From positions 381,089-445,088 of the forward strand of contig CAWIGB010000038.1 of the NCBI GenBank assembly GCA_963835375.1: a DNA stretch of 64,000 nt. Direction: 5' to 3'. The notes below the pieces were generated by a model that searched no databases, was not told the DNA's origin, and was given only the letters and a program-made list of their open reading frames with translations. Numbering within the stretch: the stretch's first letter is position 1; each line of letters opens with the position of its first letter. The stretch comes from Salinisphaera sp963835375 (GTDB lineage: Bacteria > Pseudomonadota > Gammaproteobacteria > Nevskiales > Salinisphaeraceae). Shown here piece after piece: positions 46,784 to 60,298 of this stretch. Position numbers and translations under genes: made by a program.

Positions 46784-47406
46784 AGCAACGGGCGGGCCGC
46801 AAGTTCGCTTGCCCGGTGGTGGCGGGTGTCGACGAGGTCGGGCGCGGACCGCTTGCCGGCCCGGTGGTGGCGGCGGCCGTCATCATGCCGCCGCGACCGC
46901 TGCCCCGCGGGCTGACCGATTCCAAGGTGCTGACCGCGGAGGTGCGCGAAGCGCTGGATATGAAGATCCGGGGGCGCGCCATTGCCTGGGCCATTGCTGA
47001 GGCCTCGGTCGCGGAGATCGATCGCTACAATATTCTGGGTGCCACGCTGCTGGCGATGCAGCGCGCGGTGGCCGCGTTGTCGGTTCAGCCATTTGCGGTC
47101 TGGATCGATGGCAATCGACCGCCGGCGCTGACGCTGCCGATGCGCACGGTCGTCGGCGGCGATGGCAGCGTACCGGCGATCAGCGCAGCATCCGTGATCG
47201 CCAAGGTGGCGCGGGATCGTCAGATGGTCGAACTCGATGCCGCTTATCCGGGCTATGGCCTGGCTTCGCACAAGGGCTACGGCACCCCGGTACATCGGGC
47301 CGCGCTCGCGGAACTGGGCCCGACGCCGATTCACCGACACAGCTTCGCGCCGGTCGCGCGCGCGGCGGCGGCCCGACAGACGACGCTGAATTTCACGTTA
47401 GGATAG
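46780..47406 (+). CDS. rnhB: Ribonuclease HII
   Basis: 208 residues from a GTG overlapping the lpxB stop. Catalytic residues sit in AGVDEVGRGPLAGPVVAAAV (Asp, Glu), SVPAISAASVIAKVARD, and the C-terminal YPGYGLASHKGYGTPVHRAA. It removes ribonucleotides from DNA. The order lpxB-rnhB-dnaE is conserved in gammaproteobacteria. Confidence 0.96.
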   Translation: MKQRAGRKFACPVVAGVDEVGRGPLAGPVVAAAVIMPPRPLPRGLTDSKVLTAEVREALDMKIRGRAIAWAIAEASVAEIDRYNILGATLLAMQRAVAALSVQPFAVWIDGNRPPALTLPMRTVVGGDGSVPAISAASVIAKVARDRQMVELDAAYPGYGLASHKGYGTPVHRAALAELGPTPIHRHSFAPVARAAAARQTTLNFTLG

Positions 47407-47451
47407 GGCCGCGGTGTCCCTCGCCGTGGCCCCAAAGTTCGAGGATTATCG

Positions 47452-50950
<3,499 letters not shown>

Positions 50951-50975
50951 TCCGACAACCGGCAACGACGAACCG

Positions 50976-51947
<972 letters not shown>

Positions 51948-51994
51948 TTCCTTCGGCGGGTTGGGCGTAGGGTAGGCTGTCGCCGCCGGATGCG

Positions 51995-53323
51995 ATGAAG
52001 CAGCCGAAGCTGGCGGGTCTGTTGAGCGAGCCGCCGGGGGGCGTTTCCGGGCTGGTGGTGGCCTATAGCGGCGGCCGCGATTCCACGGCGCTCCTGCACG
52101 CGCTGGCCTGCATGAATCATCCGCTGGCGCTGCGGGCCGTTCATGTCTGCCACCACCTCGAGTCAGCGGCCGCGGACTGGGCTTTGCACTGCGCGCGCTA
52201 CTGCGCACTGCTCGATGTGCCTCATGCTCGGCTCGACGTCAGCGTCGATCCCACGGATGGCGGGCTCGAATCCGCGGCCCGCGACGCACGCTATGCGGCT
52301 CTGGTCGCCGACCTGGCCCCGGGCGAGGTTCTGGTGACGGCCCATCACGCCGAGGATCAGGCCGAAACGTTTCTTCTGCAGGCCCTGCGTGGTGCCGGCG
52401 TGGCGGGTCTGGCCGGGATGCCGAGGCTGGCGTCGTTCGGCCCGGGCCACATCTGGCGACCATGGCTTGCGGTTCCACGGGCCGAGATTCTTGCCTATGC
52501 TGGAACGCATGGTCTGGACTGGGTCGAGGACGACAGCAATCGCGATCCACGGCGCGCCCGCGGCCACTTGCGCAACCGGGTCTGGCCGGCGCTCCTGGAG
52601 CAGTGGCCGGCGGCGGCCGAAACGCTGGCGCGCAGTGCCGCGTGGGCAGGGCAGGCCCATGAGGCGGTCGCGACGCTGGCCGGCGTCGATCTCAACGCCG
52701 CGCGTGGGGCGGGCGATACGCTGCGGATCGCGGGTCTGGCCGCGCTATCGCCGGTGCGTCGAGCGGAAGTCGTGCGCCGCTGGCTCAGCGAAACAGACCG
52801 GGATCGGCCGGACCATCGGCATCTCGCCGAGATCGAGCGCCTGCTCGGGGCTCGTGAGCATGCGGGGCCGCGGGTGGCGTTTGCCGACACCGAGGTGCGT
52901 CGTTTCGATGCGCGCCTGTTCGCAATGGCGCGCCTGCCCGAGCCCCCGCCCGCCGGCACCGAGTTCGTCTGGCATGAAGGTGGGCACATGTTGCTGCCCG
53001 CGGGCTGCGGCGAGTTGTCGCTGTCTGTCGAAGGGGCCGGGCGCATCCCGCCGGGGCTATCGGTGGCGTTTGCGCGGCCGGGTGAGCGATTGCGCCGCGG
53101 CGATGACCGTGCCGAGGCCGTGTCCGAATATCTCCGGCGAATGCGGGTGCCGCCGTGGATACGCGCGCGGATGCCACGGATCCGTGTCGGGGATACGCTC
53201 TTGGCACTGCCGGGGCGATGGGAGCATCCGCGCATCGCAGACTGGTTCGACGGGCGCGTACCGAGGTTCGATTGGCAGCACAATCTGGTTGGCGATCCGG
53301 CCGGTCTCAGCCGCCGGGACTGA
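51995..53323 (+). CDS. tilS: tRNA(Ile)-lysidine synthase
   Basis: 442 residues. The PP-loop ATP site is VVAYSGGRDSTALLHALACM (SGGxDS), followed by TAHHAEDQAETFLLQALRG and the C-terminal TilS domains (GERLRRGDDRAEAVSEYLRR). It converts cytidine 34 of tRNA-Ile(CAU) to lysidine. It lies 47 bases after accA. Intact. Confidence 0.95.
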   Translation: MKQPKLAGLLSEPPGGVSGLVVAYSGGRDSTALLHALACMNHPLALRAVHVCHHLESAAADWALHCARYCALLDVPHARLDVSVDPTDGGLESAARDARYAALVADLAPGEVLVTAHHAEDQAETFLLQALRGAGVAGLAGMPRLASFGPGHIWRPWLAVPRAEILAYAGTHGLDWVEDDSNRDPRRARGHLRNRVWPALLEQWPAAAETLARSAAWAGQAHEAVATLAGVDLNAARGAGDTLRIAGLAALSPVRRAEVVRRWLSETDRDRPDHRHLAEIERLLGAREHAGPRVAFADTEVRRFDARLFAMARLPEPPPAGTEFVWHEGGHMLLPAGCGELSLSVEGAGRIPPGLSVAFARPGERLRRGDDRAEAVSEYLRRMRVPPWIRARMPRIRVGDTLLALPGRWEHPRIADWFDGRVPRFDWQHNLVGDPAGLSRRD

Positions 53324-53462
53324 GCGGAGGCGAGGCCTGCGAAGTACGCAGAACGCGCGGCGGCGAAAATGGCAGCGCTGCCGGTCGTGCGCAATCGATC
53401 GCGCCGGATGAAGACAAGCCGTGCAATACCGCCGGTTCGCACGTGCGACGAACCGCTTTGCG

Positions 53463-53491
53463 TTGTCCGCGCATCGGCTTTGGGCTAGCAT
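53463..53491 (+). promoter_or_regulatory. Candidate sigma70 promoter of pyrG
   Basis: TTGTCC (53463-53468), 17 bases, TAGCAT (53486-53491), 40 bases before pyrG, in the 207-base gap after tilS. Both hexamers are imperfect. Confidence 0.5.
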
Positions 53492-53530
53492 GCGCGGCAA
53501 GCACCTTCCCTCGATCCAACAAGAGCGCGC

Positions 53531-55174
53531 ATGGCTGGGCACGCGACCGGTACTCGTTATATTTTCGTCACCGGCGGGGTTGTCTCCTCGCTCGGTAAGG
53601 GCATCGCCGCGGCCTCGCTCGGCGCATTGCTTGAAGCCCGCGGCCTGTCGGTCTCGGTGATCAAGCTCGACCCGTATCTCAATGTGGACGCGGGCACGAT
53701 GAGCCCGTTCCAGCACGGCGAGGTCTACGTCACCCGCGACGGGGCCGAAACCGACCTAGATCTGGGCCACTACGAGCGCTTCCTGAAGACCCGGACCTCG
53801 CGCCTGTCCAATTTCACGACCGGCCAGATCTACAACAACGTCATCAACAAGGAACGGCGCGGCGATTATCTCGGCGGCACGGTGCAGGTCATTCCGCACA
53901 TCACCGACGAGATCAAGCGCTGCATCCTGGAAGGCGGCGAGGGGGCGGACATCTGTCTGGTCGAGATCGGCGGCACGGTGGGCGACATCGAGTCGCTGCC
54001 GTTCCTGGAAGCGATCCGCCAGTTCGGCGTGGAGCTTGGCCACGACCGCGTGATGTTCATGCATCTGACGCTGGTGCCCTATATTCCGTCGTCGGGCGAG
54101 CTCAAGACCAAGCCGACCCAGCACTCGGTCAAGGAGCTGCGCTCGATCGGCATCCAGCCGGACATCCTGGTCTGTCGCACGGATCGGCCGCTTCCGGAGA
54201 ATGAACGCCGCAAGATCGGCTTGTTCACCAACGTCTCCGATCGTGCGGTGATCGCGGCCGTGGACGTGGACGATATCTACAAGATGCCGAGCCTGCTGCA
54301 GAGCCAGCATCTCGACGATCTGGTCATCGATCATTTCTCGATGACCGCGCCCAAGGCCGATCTGTCCAACTGGGCGGCCCTGGTCGACGCGCGTACCACG
54401 CAGGATGTATCGGTGCGGGTGGCGATGGTCGGCAAGTACGTCGATCTGGCCGATGCCTACAAGTCGGTCAACGAGGCGCTGTCCCACGCGGGGCTGCACA
54501 CGGCCACGCGCGTGGACATCCACTATGTGGATTCGGAGACGGTCGAGAAGGACCCGGCCGAAGCACTGGCCGACTGCGACGCGATTCTGGTACCGGGTGG
54601 CTTCGGCGAGCGTGGCATCGAAGGCAAGATCGCGGCGGCCCGCTATGCCCGGGTCAACGACGTGCCATATCTCGGCATCTGTCTCGGCATGCAGGTCGCC
54701 TGCATCGATTTCGCTCGCGATGTCGCCGGTCTGGCCGGCGCGCACAGCACCGAGTTCGAGCCGCAGCCGGCGCATCCGGTGATTGCACTGGTCACCGAAT
54801 GGACCGATGCCGGGGGCTCGCGCCAGACTCGCGATGCGAATGTCGATCTGGGCGGCACCATGCGCCTGGGCGAACAGCGATGCCGGCTGGTGCCGGGCAC
54901 GCTGGCGCATCGTTGTTATAACGCAGACGAGATCTTCGAGCGTCATCGGCATCGCTACGAATTCAACAATCGTTATCGCGAGACGCTGGCCGACAAGGGG
55001 CTGGTGTTTTCCGGTTTCTCGGTGGAGGACGACTTGGTCGAGATCATCGAACTGCCCGATCATCCGTGGTACCTGGGGTGCCAGTTCCATCCCGAGTTCA
55101 CATCGACGCCGCGTGCGGGCCATCCGCTGTTCATGGGCTTCATATCGGCGGCTCGCGAACGGTGCCTGAAATGA
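53531..55174 (+). CDS. pyrG: CTP synthase
   Basis: 547 residues. The N-terminal synthetase has RYIFVTGGVVSSLGKGIAAA and KLDPYLNVDAGTMSPFQHGE. The C-terminal class I glutaminase has its nucleophile Cys in YLGICLGMQVACIDFARDV and His/Glu in CQFHPEFTSTPRAGHPLF. It aminates UTP to CTP. It overlaps kdsA by ATGA. Intact. Confidence 0.98.
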   Translation: MAGHATGTRYIFVTGGVVSSLGKGIAAASLGALLEARGLSVSVIKLDPYLNVDAGTMSPFQHGEVYVTRDGAETDLDLGHYERFLKTRTSRLSNFTTGQIYNNVINKERRGDYLGGTVQVIPHITDEIKRCILEGGEGADICLVEIGGTVGDIESLPFLEAIRQFGVELGHDRVMFMHLTLVPYIPSSGELKTKPTQHSVKELRSIGIQPDILVCRTDRPLPENERRKIGLFTNVSDRAVIAAVDVDDIYKMPSLLQSQHLDDLVIDHFSMTAPKADLSNWAALVDARTTQDVSVRVAMVGKYVDLADAYKSVNEALSHAGLHTATRVDIHYVDSETVEKDPAEALADCDAILVPGGFGERGIEGKIAAARYARVNDVPYLGICLGMQVACIDFARDVAGLAGAHSTEFEPQPAHPVIALVTEWTDAGGSRQTRDANVDLGGTMRLGEQRCRLVPGTLAHRCYNADEIFERHRHRYEFNNRYRETLADKGLVFSGFSVEDDLVEIIELPDHPWYLGCQFHPEFTSTPRAGHPLFMGFISAARERCLK

Positions 55175-56013
55175 ATCTGGCCGGCTTTGACATCGGTGGC
55201 GATGCGCCGCTGTTCCTGATTGCCGGTCCGGACAGTCTGGAATCCGAGCAGCTGTCGATCGATATTGCCGGCCACGTCGCCGAGATCTGTTCCGATCTCG
55301 GCATCGGCTATGTCTTCAAGGGCTCCTTCGACAAGGCCAATCGCAGTTCGCATGCCAGCTATCGCGGCCCGGGCCTGGACCAGGGGCTGGAAACGCTGGC
55401 GGCGGTCAAGCGCGAGATCGGCGTGCCGGTGACCACCGATGTCCACGTCGAAGCGCAGGTCGAACCGGTCTCGGTCGTGGTCGACATGCTGCAGACGCCG
55501 GCTTTCCTGTGTCGCCAGACCGATTTCATCCAGACCGTCGCGGCCTCCGGCAAGCCGGTGAACATCAAGAAGGGCCAGTTCCTGTCGCCGGCCGAGATGA
55601 ACGGCGTCGTGGCCAAGGCGCGCGAGGTCGGCGGCCGGGATATTCTGGTCTGCGAGCGCGGCTTTTCGTTCGGTTACAACAATCTCGTGGTCGACATGCG
55701 TGGCCTGGCGATGATGCGTGATACGGGCTGCCCGGTGGTGTTCGACGCCACGCACTCGGTCCAGTTGCCCGGCGGGCTCGGCCATGCCTCGGGCGGCGCG
55801 CGCGAACATATTCCGGTGCTGGCCCGGGCCGCGGTCGGCGCGGGCGTGTCCGGCCTGTTCATGGAAACCCATCCCGATCCCGACAACGCCCTGTGCGACG
55901 GGCCGAACTCGTTGCCGCTGGCGCAGATGCGCGAGTTGCTGGAAACGCTGGTCGAACTCGATAGCGTGGCCAAGCGTCGCGGCGTCATGGCGCCGTCACT
56001 GAACAGCGGGTAA
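55171..56013 (+). CDS. kdsA: 3-deoxy-D-manno-octulosonate 8-phosphate synthase
   Basis: 280 residues from the ATG overlapping the pyrG stop. TIM barrel with FLIAGPDSLESEQLSIDIAG, YVFKGSFDKANRSSHASYRG, PVNIKKGQFLSPAEMNGVV, FDATHSVQLPGG and FMETHPDPDNALCDGPNSLP. It condenses arabinose 5-phosphate and phosphoenolpyruvate to make KDO for LPS. The pyrG-kdsA-eno order is Pseudomonas-like. Confidence 0.97.
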   Translation: MNLAGFDIGGDAPLFLIAGPDSLESEQLSIDIAGHVAEICSDLGIGYVFKGSFDKANRSSHASYRGPGLDQGLETLAAVKREIGVPVTTDVHVEAQVEPVSVVVDMLQTPAFLCRQTDFIQTVAASGKPVNIKKGQFLSPAEMNGVVAKAREVGGRDILVCERGFSFGYNNLVVDMRGLAMMRDTGCPVVFDATHSVQLPGGLGHASGGAREHIPVLARAAVGAGVSGLFMETHPDPDNALCDGPNSLPLAQMRELLETLVELDSVAKRRGVMAPSLNSG

Positions 56014-56081
56014 TCTTGGCCGACCGCGGTTCAAAGCGCGGTTGCACGGGCTAATCCACACCAACGCGATACTCAAAGCTT

Positions 56082-57365
56082 ATGTCGAAGATTTCCAATA
56101 CGCGCGGCTATCAGGTCATCGACTCGCGCGGCAATCCCACGGTTGCGGTTCAGATCGAGTTGGAATCCGGGGTCACCGGAATGGCCATGGTGCCGTCAGG
56201 CGCTTCGACCGGCAGTCTCGAGGCTGTCGAGTTGCGTGATAACGACAAGAGCCGCTTTCTCGGCAAGGGCGTGACCCGCGCCGTGGCCAATGTCAATGGC
56301 GAGATCGCCAAGAAGATCAAGGGCTTCGACGTCAACGACCAGGCCGGTCTCGACAAGGTCCTGATCGAGCTCGACGGCACCGACAACAAGGGCCGTCTGG
56401 GTGCGAACGCGCTGCTGGGCGTATCTCTGGCCGCAGCCCATGCCGCCGCTAATAACGCCGGCCAGGGGCTGTATGCGTTTCTGGGCCACGACGAGGCCAC
56501 CCAGCTGCCGGTGCCGATGATGAACGTCATCAACGGTGGCGAGCATGCGTCGAACAACGTCGACATCCAGGAATTCATGATCGTCCCGGCGGGCTTTTCG
56601 AGCTTCTCGGAAGCCTTGCGCTGCGGCGCGGAAATCTTCCAGAACCTGAAGAAACTGCTCGGCGAGCGCGGCATGTCGACGTCGGTCGGCGACGAAGGCG
56701 GCTTCGCCCCGGATCTGCCCTCCAATGAAGCGGCACTCGAGACTCTGGTCGAGGCCATCGAACGCGCCGGTTACAAGCCGGGCGAAGAGGTGTATCTCGG
56801 CGTCGACGCGGCGAGCACCGAGTTCTACGAAGACGGCACCTACAAACTGGCCGGCGAAGGCAAGGACTACGACGCCAAGGGTTTCGTCGATTATCTGGCC
56901 GGTCTGGTCGATCGCTACCCGATCATCACGATCGAGGACGGTATGGCCGAAGACGACTGGGACGGCTGGGCACTGCTTACCGAGCGTCTCGGCGACAAGA
57001 TCCAGCTGGTCGGCGACGACCTGTTCGTGACCAACACCCGGATTCTGCAGAAAGGCATCGAGCAAGGCATTGCCAACTCGATCCTGATCAAGCCCAACCA
57101 GATCGGCACCTTGACTGAGACCCTTCGTGCGATCGACGTGGCCACCCGGGCCGACTATACGGCCGTGGTATCGCATCGCTCCGGCGAGACCGAGGATTCG
57201 ACCATCGCCGATCTGGCCGTGGCGACCGCAGCCACGCAGATCAAGACCGGGTCGTTGTCCCGCTCGGATCGCATCGCCAAGTACAACCGCTTGCTGATGA
57301 TCGAGGCCGAACTGGGTAGCCGCGCGGTGTACCCGGGCAAGAAAGCCTTCAACTGCAAGATCTGA
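56082..57365 (+). CDS. eno: Enolase
   Basis: 427 residues. IDSRGNPTVAVQIELESGV, NVINGGEHASNNVDIQEFMI, the catalytic SVGDEGGFAPDLPSNEAAL, metal Asp/Glu region TIEDGMAEDDWDGW, and VSHRSGETEDSTIADLAVAT. It interconverts 2-phosphoglycerate and phosphoenolpyruvate. Standard length, intact. Confidence 0.98.
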   Translation: MSKISNTRGYQVIDSRGNPTVAVQIELESGVTGMAMVPSGASTGSLEAVELRDNDKSRFLGKGVTRAVANVNGEIAKKIKGFDVNDQAGLDKVLIELDGTDNKGRLGANALLGVSLAAAHAAANNAGQGLYAFLGHDEATQLPVPMMNVINGGEHASNNVDIQEFMIVPAGFSSFSEALRCGAEIFQNLKKLLGERGMSTSVGDEGGFAPDLPSNEAALETLVEAIERAGYKPGEEVYLGVDAASTEFYEDGTYKLAGEGKDYDAKGFVDYLAGLVDRYPIITIEDGMAEDDWDGWALLTERLGDKIQLVGDDLFVTNTRILQKGIEQGIANSILIKPNQIGTLTETLRAIDVATRADYTAVVSHRSGETEDSTIADLAVATAATQIKTGSLSRSDRIAKYNRLLMIEAELGSRAVYPGKKAFNCKI

Positions 57366-57404
57366 TCCGTTGCGCGACGGCGTTTCCCGCAACCCATCTT
57401 CTGC

Positions 57405-57432
57405 TGGACAGCCGGCGGCGACGCGCTACAAT
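57405..57432 (+). promoter_or_regulatory. Promoter of ftsB, possibly giving a leaderless mRNA
   Basis: TGGACA (57405-57410), 16 bases, TACAAT (57427-57432). The expected transcription start is at about 57438-57439, exactly on the ftsB ATG at 57439, and I see no ribosome site before that ATG. Confidence 0.5.
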
Positions 57433-57438
57433 CGAGTT

Positions 57439-57771
57439 ATGTATCGCGTCGCCGTCATAGCGCTGCTCGTTGTCCTCGCTGGTCTGCAATATCGGCTCTG
57501 GGTCGGTGACGGCAGTCTGGCGCAGGTGCACCATCTGAAGTCGATGCATCATAAGATCGCCGAGGCGAACACCCAGGATCGTGTGCGCAACGATGCGATG
57601 CAGGCGCAGATCGACGATCTCAAGTCCGGCGTGGGCGCGACCGAGGGACGTGCGCGAACGGAAATGGGCATGGTCAAGCCGGGCGAAACCTTCTTCCTGA
57701 CCGTTCCGGACGAATCAGCTCCGGCGCAGACGTCGCACGCCGCTTCCGGCAAGACAGCCGGCGCCGGCTGA
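57439..57771 (+). CDS. ftsB: Cell division protein FtsB
   Basis: 110 residues from the ATG at 57439. One N-terminal membrane helix (VAVIALLVVLAGLQYRLWVG) is followed by a coiled coil (VHHLKSMHHKIAEANTQDRV) and a periplasmic tail. FtsB forms the FtsQLB complex at the septum. The position after eno is conserved. A coiled coil rich in His and Met and a disordered Ala/Ser/Gly tail are lineage features. truD follows after seven bases; ispD and ispF, normally between them, are missing. Confidence 0.88.
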   Translation: MYRVAVIALLVVLAGLQYRLWVGDGSLAQVHHLKSMHHKIAEANTQDRVRNDAMQAQIDDLKSGVGATEGRARTEMGMVKPGETFFLTVPDESAPAQTSHAASGKTAGAG

Positions 57772-57778
57772 CTCTCTC

Positions 57779-58852
57779 ATGGCCTATCTTAACGGCGACG
57801 CGGTCGACGTCGCCGCTTTCGCGCATGCCGAATCCGAGCCGATCGGTTTCGGTCAGCTCCGTGTAGCACCAGACGATTTCCGGGTTGAAGAACTCTGCGA
57901 CGTCGACCTGTCGGGCGAGGGTGAGCATGTCTGGCTGTGGATCGAAAAGACCGGGCTGAGCACGCCACAGGCCGTCGAACGGCTGGCGGCGGCCCTGGGT
58001 GTCGCCGTTCGGGACATCGGCTACAGCGGCCTCAAGGATCGTCACTCGGTCACCCGGCAATGGTTCTCCCTGACCTGGCCGATCAAGCAGGAACTGCCGG
58101 TCTGGCCTGTCGACGAAGACTTCCGCGTGCTTGAGGCTCGGCGCCACGACCGCAAGCTCCGACGCGGGACGCATCGCGCCAATCGTTTCAATATCGTGGT
58201 GCGCAATGTCAGCGGGCTCGACGCTGCGGCTTTCGATGCAAGCGTGGCGCGCGTCGGGCGCGACGGTGTGCCCAACTATTTCGGGCCGCAGCGCTTCGGC
58301 CACGGCGGCCGCAACATCGAACTCTCGCATGCGCTGTTCTCCGGCCGTCGCCTGTCGCGCGGGCGGCGAAGCTTCGCTTTGTCCGCAGCCCGGTCCTTGA
58401 TCTTCAACGCGGTGCTGGACGCCCGCCTGCGGGCCGGCGCCTGGCCCGAGCCGCTGGCCGGCGATGTCTTCATGCTGGCCGGTTCGCGCAGTGTGTTCGC
58501 CGCCGCCGACACCGATGAACTTTGGGGCTCGCTCATCGAGCGCGCCGCGAGCGGCGATATCGAGCCCACGGGCCCCATGCCCGGCCGTCAGCGCGCTTCA
58601 GCGGTGCAGCCGGCCGCTGCGGCGGCCGAGATCGAGAATCGTGTTCTGGCCGAGTTCTCGGCGTTCTGCGAGGGCCTGGAGCGCTTCGGGGTGGACGCCG
58701 AACGACGGCCGCTTCGATTGCCGGTGAGCGATCTGGCGGCTTCGATCGACGCTGCCGATATCCGACTGTCATTCACGTTGTCCGCCGGGGCCTTTGCGAC
58801 CAGCGTGATTCGCGAGTTCGTGCGAGTCGAGGACGTGGCCGGTCGCGGCTGA
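57779..58852 (+). CDS. truD: tRNA pseudouridine(13) synthase
   Basis: 357 residues. The catalytic Asp is in DIGYSGLKDRHSVTRQWFSL; other signatures are RANRFNIVVRNV and GVPNYFGPQRFGHGGRNIEL. It isomerises U13 of tRNA-Glu. It ends tail-to-tail with the Smr gene, with six bases between. Intact. Confidence 0.96.
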   Translation: MAYLNGDAVDVAAFAHAESEPIGFGQLRVAPDDFRVEELCDVDLSGEGEHVWLWIEKTGLSTPQAVERLAAALGVAVRDIGYSGLKDRHSVTRQWFSLTWPIKQELPVWPVDEDFRVLEARRHDRKLRRGTHRANRFNIVVRNVSGLDAAAFDASVARVGRDGVPNYFGPQRFGHGGRNIELSHALFSGRRLSRGRRSFALSAARSLIFNAVLDARLRAGAWPEPLAGDVFMLAGSRSVFAAADTDELWGSLIERAASGDIEPTGPMPGRQRASAVQPAAAAAEIENRVLAEFSAFCEGLERFGVDAERRPLRLPVSDLAASIDAADIRLSFTLSAGAFATSVIREFVRVEDVAGRG

Positions 58853-58858
58853 GACGGC

Positions 58859-59413
58859 TTACGTTTTTCGCAGCAGCACGTAAAGCGCGCCGGTCCCGCC
58901 GTCGACCGGCCGGGCCGAGGCATAGGCCAGCACTTCATCTCGTTGTCGCAGCCAGCCGGCGACCTTGACCTTGAGCACCGGCCCGCGGTTGCCGGAGCGC
59001 AGCCCCTTGCCGTGAACGACGCGCACGCAGCGATAGCCGCGATCCAGCGCCTCGTGAAGGAATTCGCTCAGGCAGCGACGCGCGACGTCGACCACCATGC
59101 CATGCAGGTCGATTTCGGCCTGGCAGCGATAATGCCCACGCCGCAGGCGCCGGATCACGGCATGCTGGACCCCTTCGCGCCGATGCACCAGATCGTCACC
59201 GGTCTCGATGTCCGGATCGGGCGGGGCGTCGACGAGAAGTTCCGTCATCACGGCTGCCTCGTCGGCCTCGCGCATGCGCGGACGGGCCGAAGGAAGCGTG
59301 CGCTGCGGCGCGCGCCGCCGATGGCCGATATCCGTGACCGGCCCGACCGCGTTGCGGAACAGCGCGGCTTCGTCGTCGCTGATCCTGTCGTCGTCGCGAT
59401 TCGATGCGCTCAT
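58859..59413 (-). CDS. Smr-domain protein (SmrA/YdaL-like)
   Basis: 184 residues from the ATG at 59413. An acidic N-terminal half is followed by a C-terminal Smr domain with EIDLHGMVVDVARRCLSEFL, VRVVHGKGLRSGNRGPVLK and a terminal ALYVLLRK. Smr domains of this type are nucleic-acid nucleases; SmrB acts on mRNA at collided ribosomes. Which subgroup this belongs to is uncertain. It is transcribed against the surrounding operon, divergent from surE. Confidence 0.9.
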   Translation of the reverse strand: MSASNRDDDRISDDEAALFRNAVGPVTDIGHRRRAPQRTLPSARPRMREADEAAVMTELLVDAPPDPDIETGDDLVHRREGVQHAVIRRLRRGHYRCQAEIDLHGMVVDVARRCLSEFLHEALDRGYRCVRVVHGKGLRSGNRGPVLKVKVAGWLRQRDEVLAYASARPVDGGTGALYVLLRKT

Positions 59414-59548
59414 GATCGCGTCTTTCCTGCTGCGTGGGCCGCGCGGGCCGCGGCGCAAAGTCAAGCCGGCCCTGGATAAGCTATGCTAACGGGCTGAACG
59501 CGTGCCTGCACGCGCACGCGCGTCCGGATCATTCGAGTCTGTGAGTAC

Positions 59549-60298
59549 ATGCGTTTACTTCTGAGCAACGACGATGGATGCCACGCGCCCGGCCTGACCG
59601 CGCTGCGCGCGGCGATGGCTGCGGTCTGCGACGATATCGTCACGGTGGCGCCCGACCGCAATCGCAGCGGGGCGAGCAATTCCCTGACCCTGGAGCGACC
59701 GCTGCGGGTGCGCGAGGTCGACGACAACGTGTTCGCGGTCGACGGCACCCCGACCGACTGCGTGCATCTGGCCACCACCGGCCTATTCGACGAAGACGCC
59801 GACATGGTCGTATCCGGCATCAACACCGGCGCCAATCTCGGCGACGACGTGCTGTATTCCGGCACCGTGGCCGCGGCGACCGAAGGCCGGTCGCTCGGGC
59901 TGCCGGCAATCGCGGTGTCTCTGGTCGGCGATGAGTGCAGCCATTACGACACGGCCGCGTGGGTCGCGGTGTCGATGGTGCGCCTGCTGCTCGCGCATCC
60001 GTTGCCCGCGGACACCATTCTCAACGTCAACGTGCCGGATCTGGCCCATGGCGATCTGGCGGGTTACCGCGCCACGCGTCTGGGCTATCGCCATCGCGCC
60101 GAGAAGCTGATCGCCGATCGCGATCCGCGCGGACGACGGGTGTTCTGGATCGGGCCGGCGGGCGGACAGGCGGACGCCGGGCCCGGCACCGATTTTCATG
60201 CTGTCAACGACGGCTTCGTGTCGATCACACCGTTGCAGATCGATCTGACGCGTCATGCCAGTCTGTCGTCGTTGTCCGACTGGCTGGACCGGCTTTGA
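59549..60298 (+). CDS. surE: 5'/3'-nucleotidase SurE
   Basis: 249 residues. MRLLLSNDDGCHAPGL carries the metal Asp pair; PDRNRSGASNSLTLERPLRV and VSGINTGANLGDDVLYSGTV are family signatures. It is a stationary-phase survival phosphatase. It overlaps pcm by TGATG, the classic surE-pcm pair. Confidence 0.97.
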   Translation: MRLLLSNDDGCHAPGLTALRAAMAAVCDDIVTVAPDRNRSGASNSLTLERPLRVREVDDNVFAVDGTPTDCVHLATTGLFDEDADMVVSGINTGANLGDDVLYSGTVAAATEGRSLGLPAIAVSLVGDECSHYDTAAWVAVSMVRLLLAHPLPADTILNVNVPDLAHGDLAGYRATRLGYRHRAEKLIADRDPRGRRVFWIGPAGGQADAGPGTDFHAVNDGFVSITPLQIDLTRHASLSSLSDWLDRL

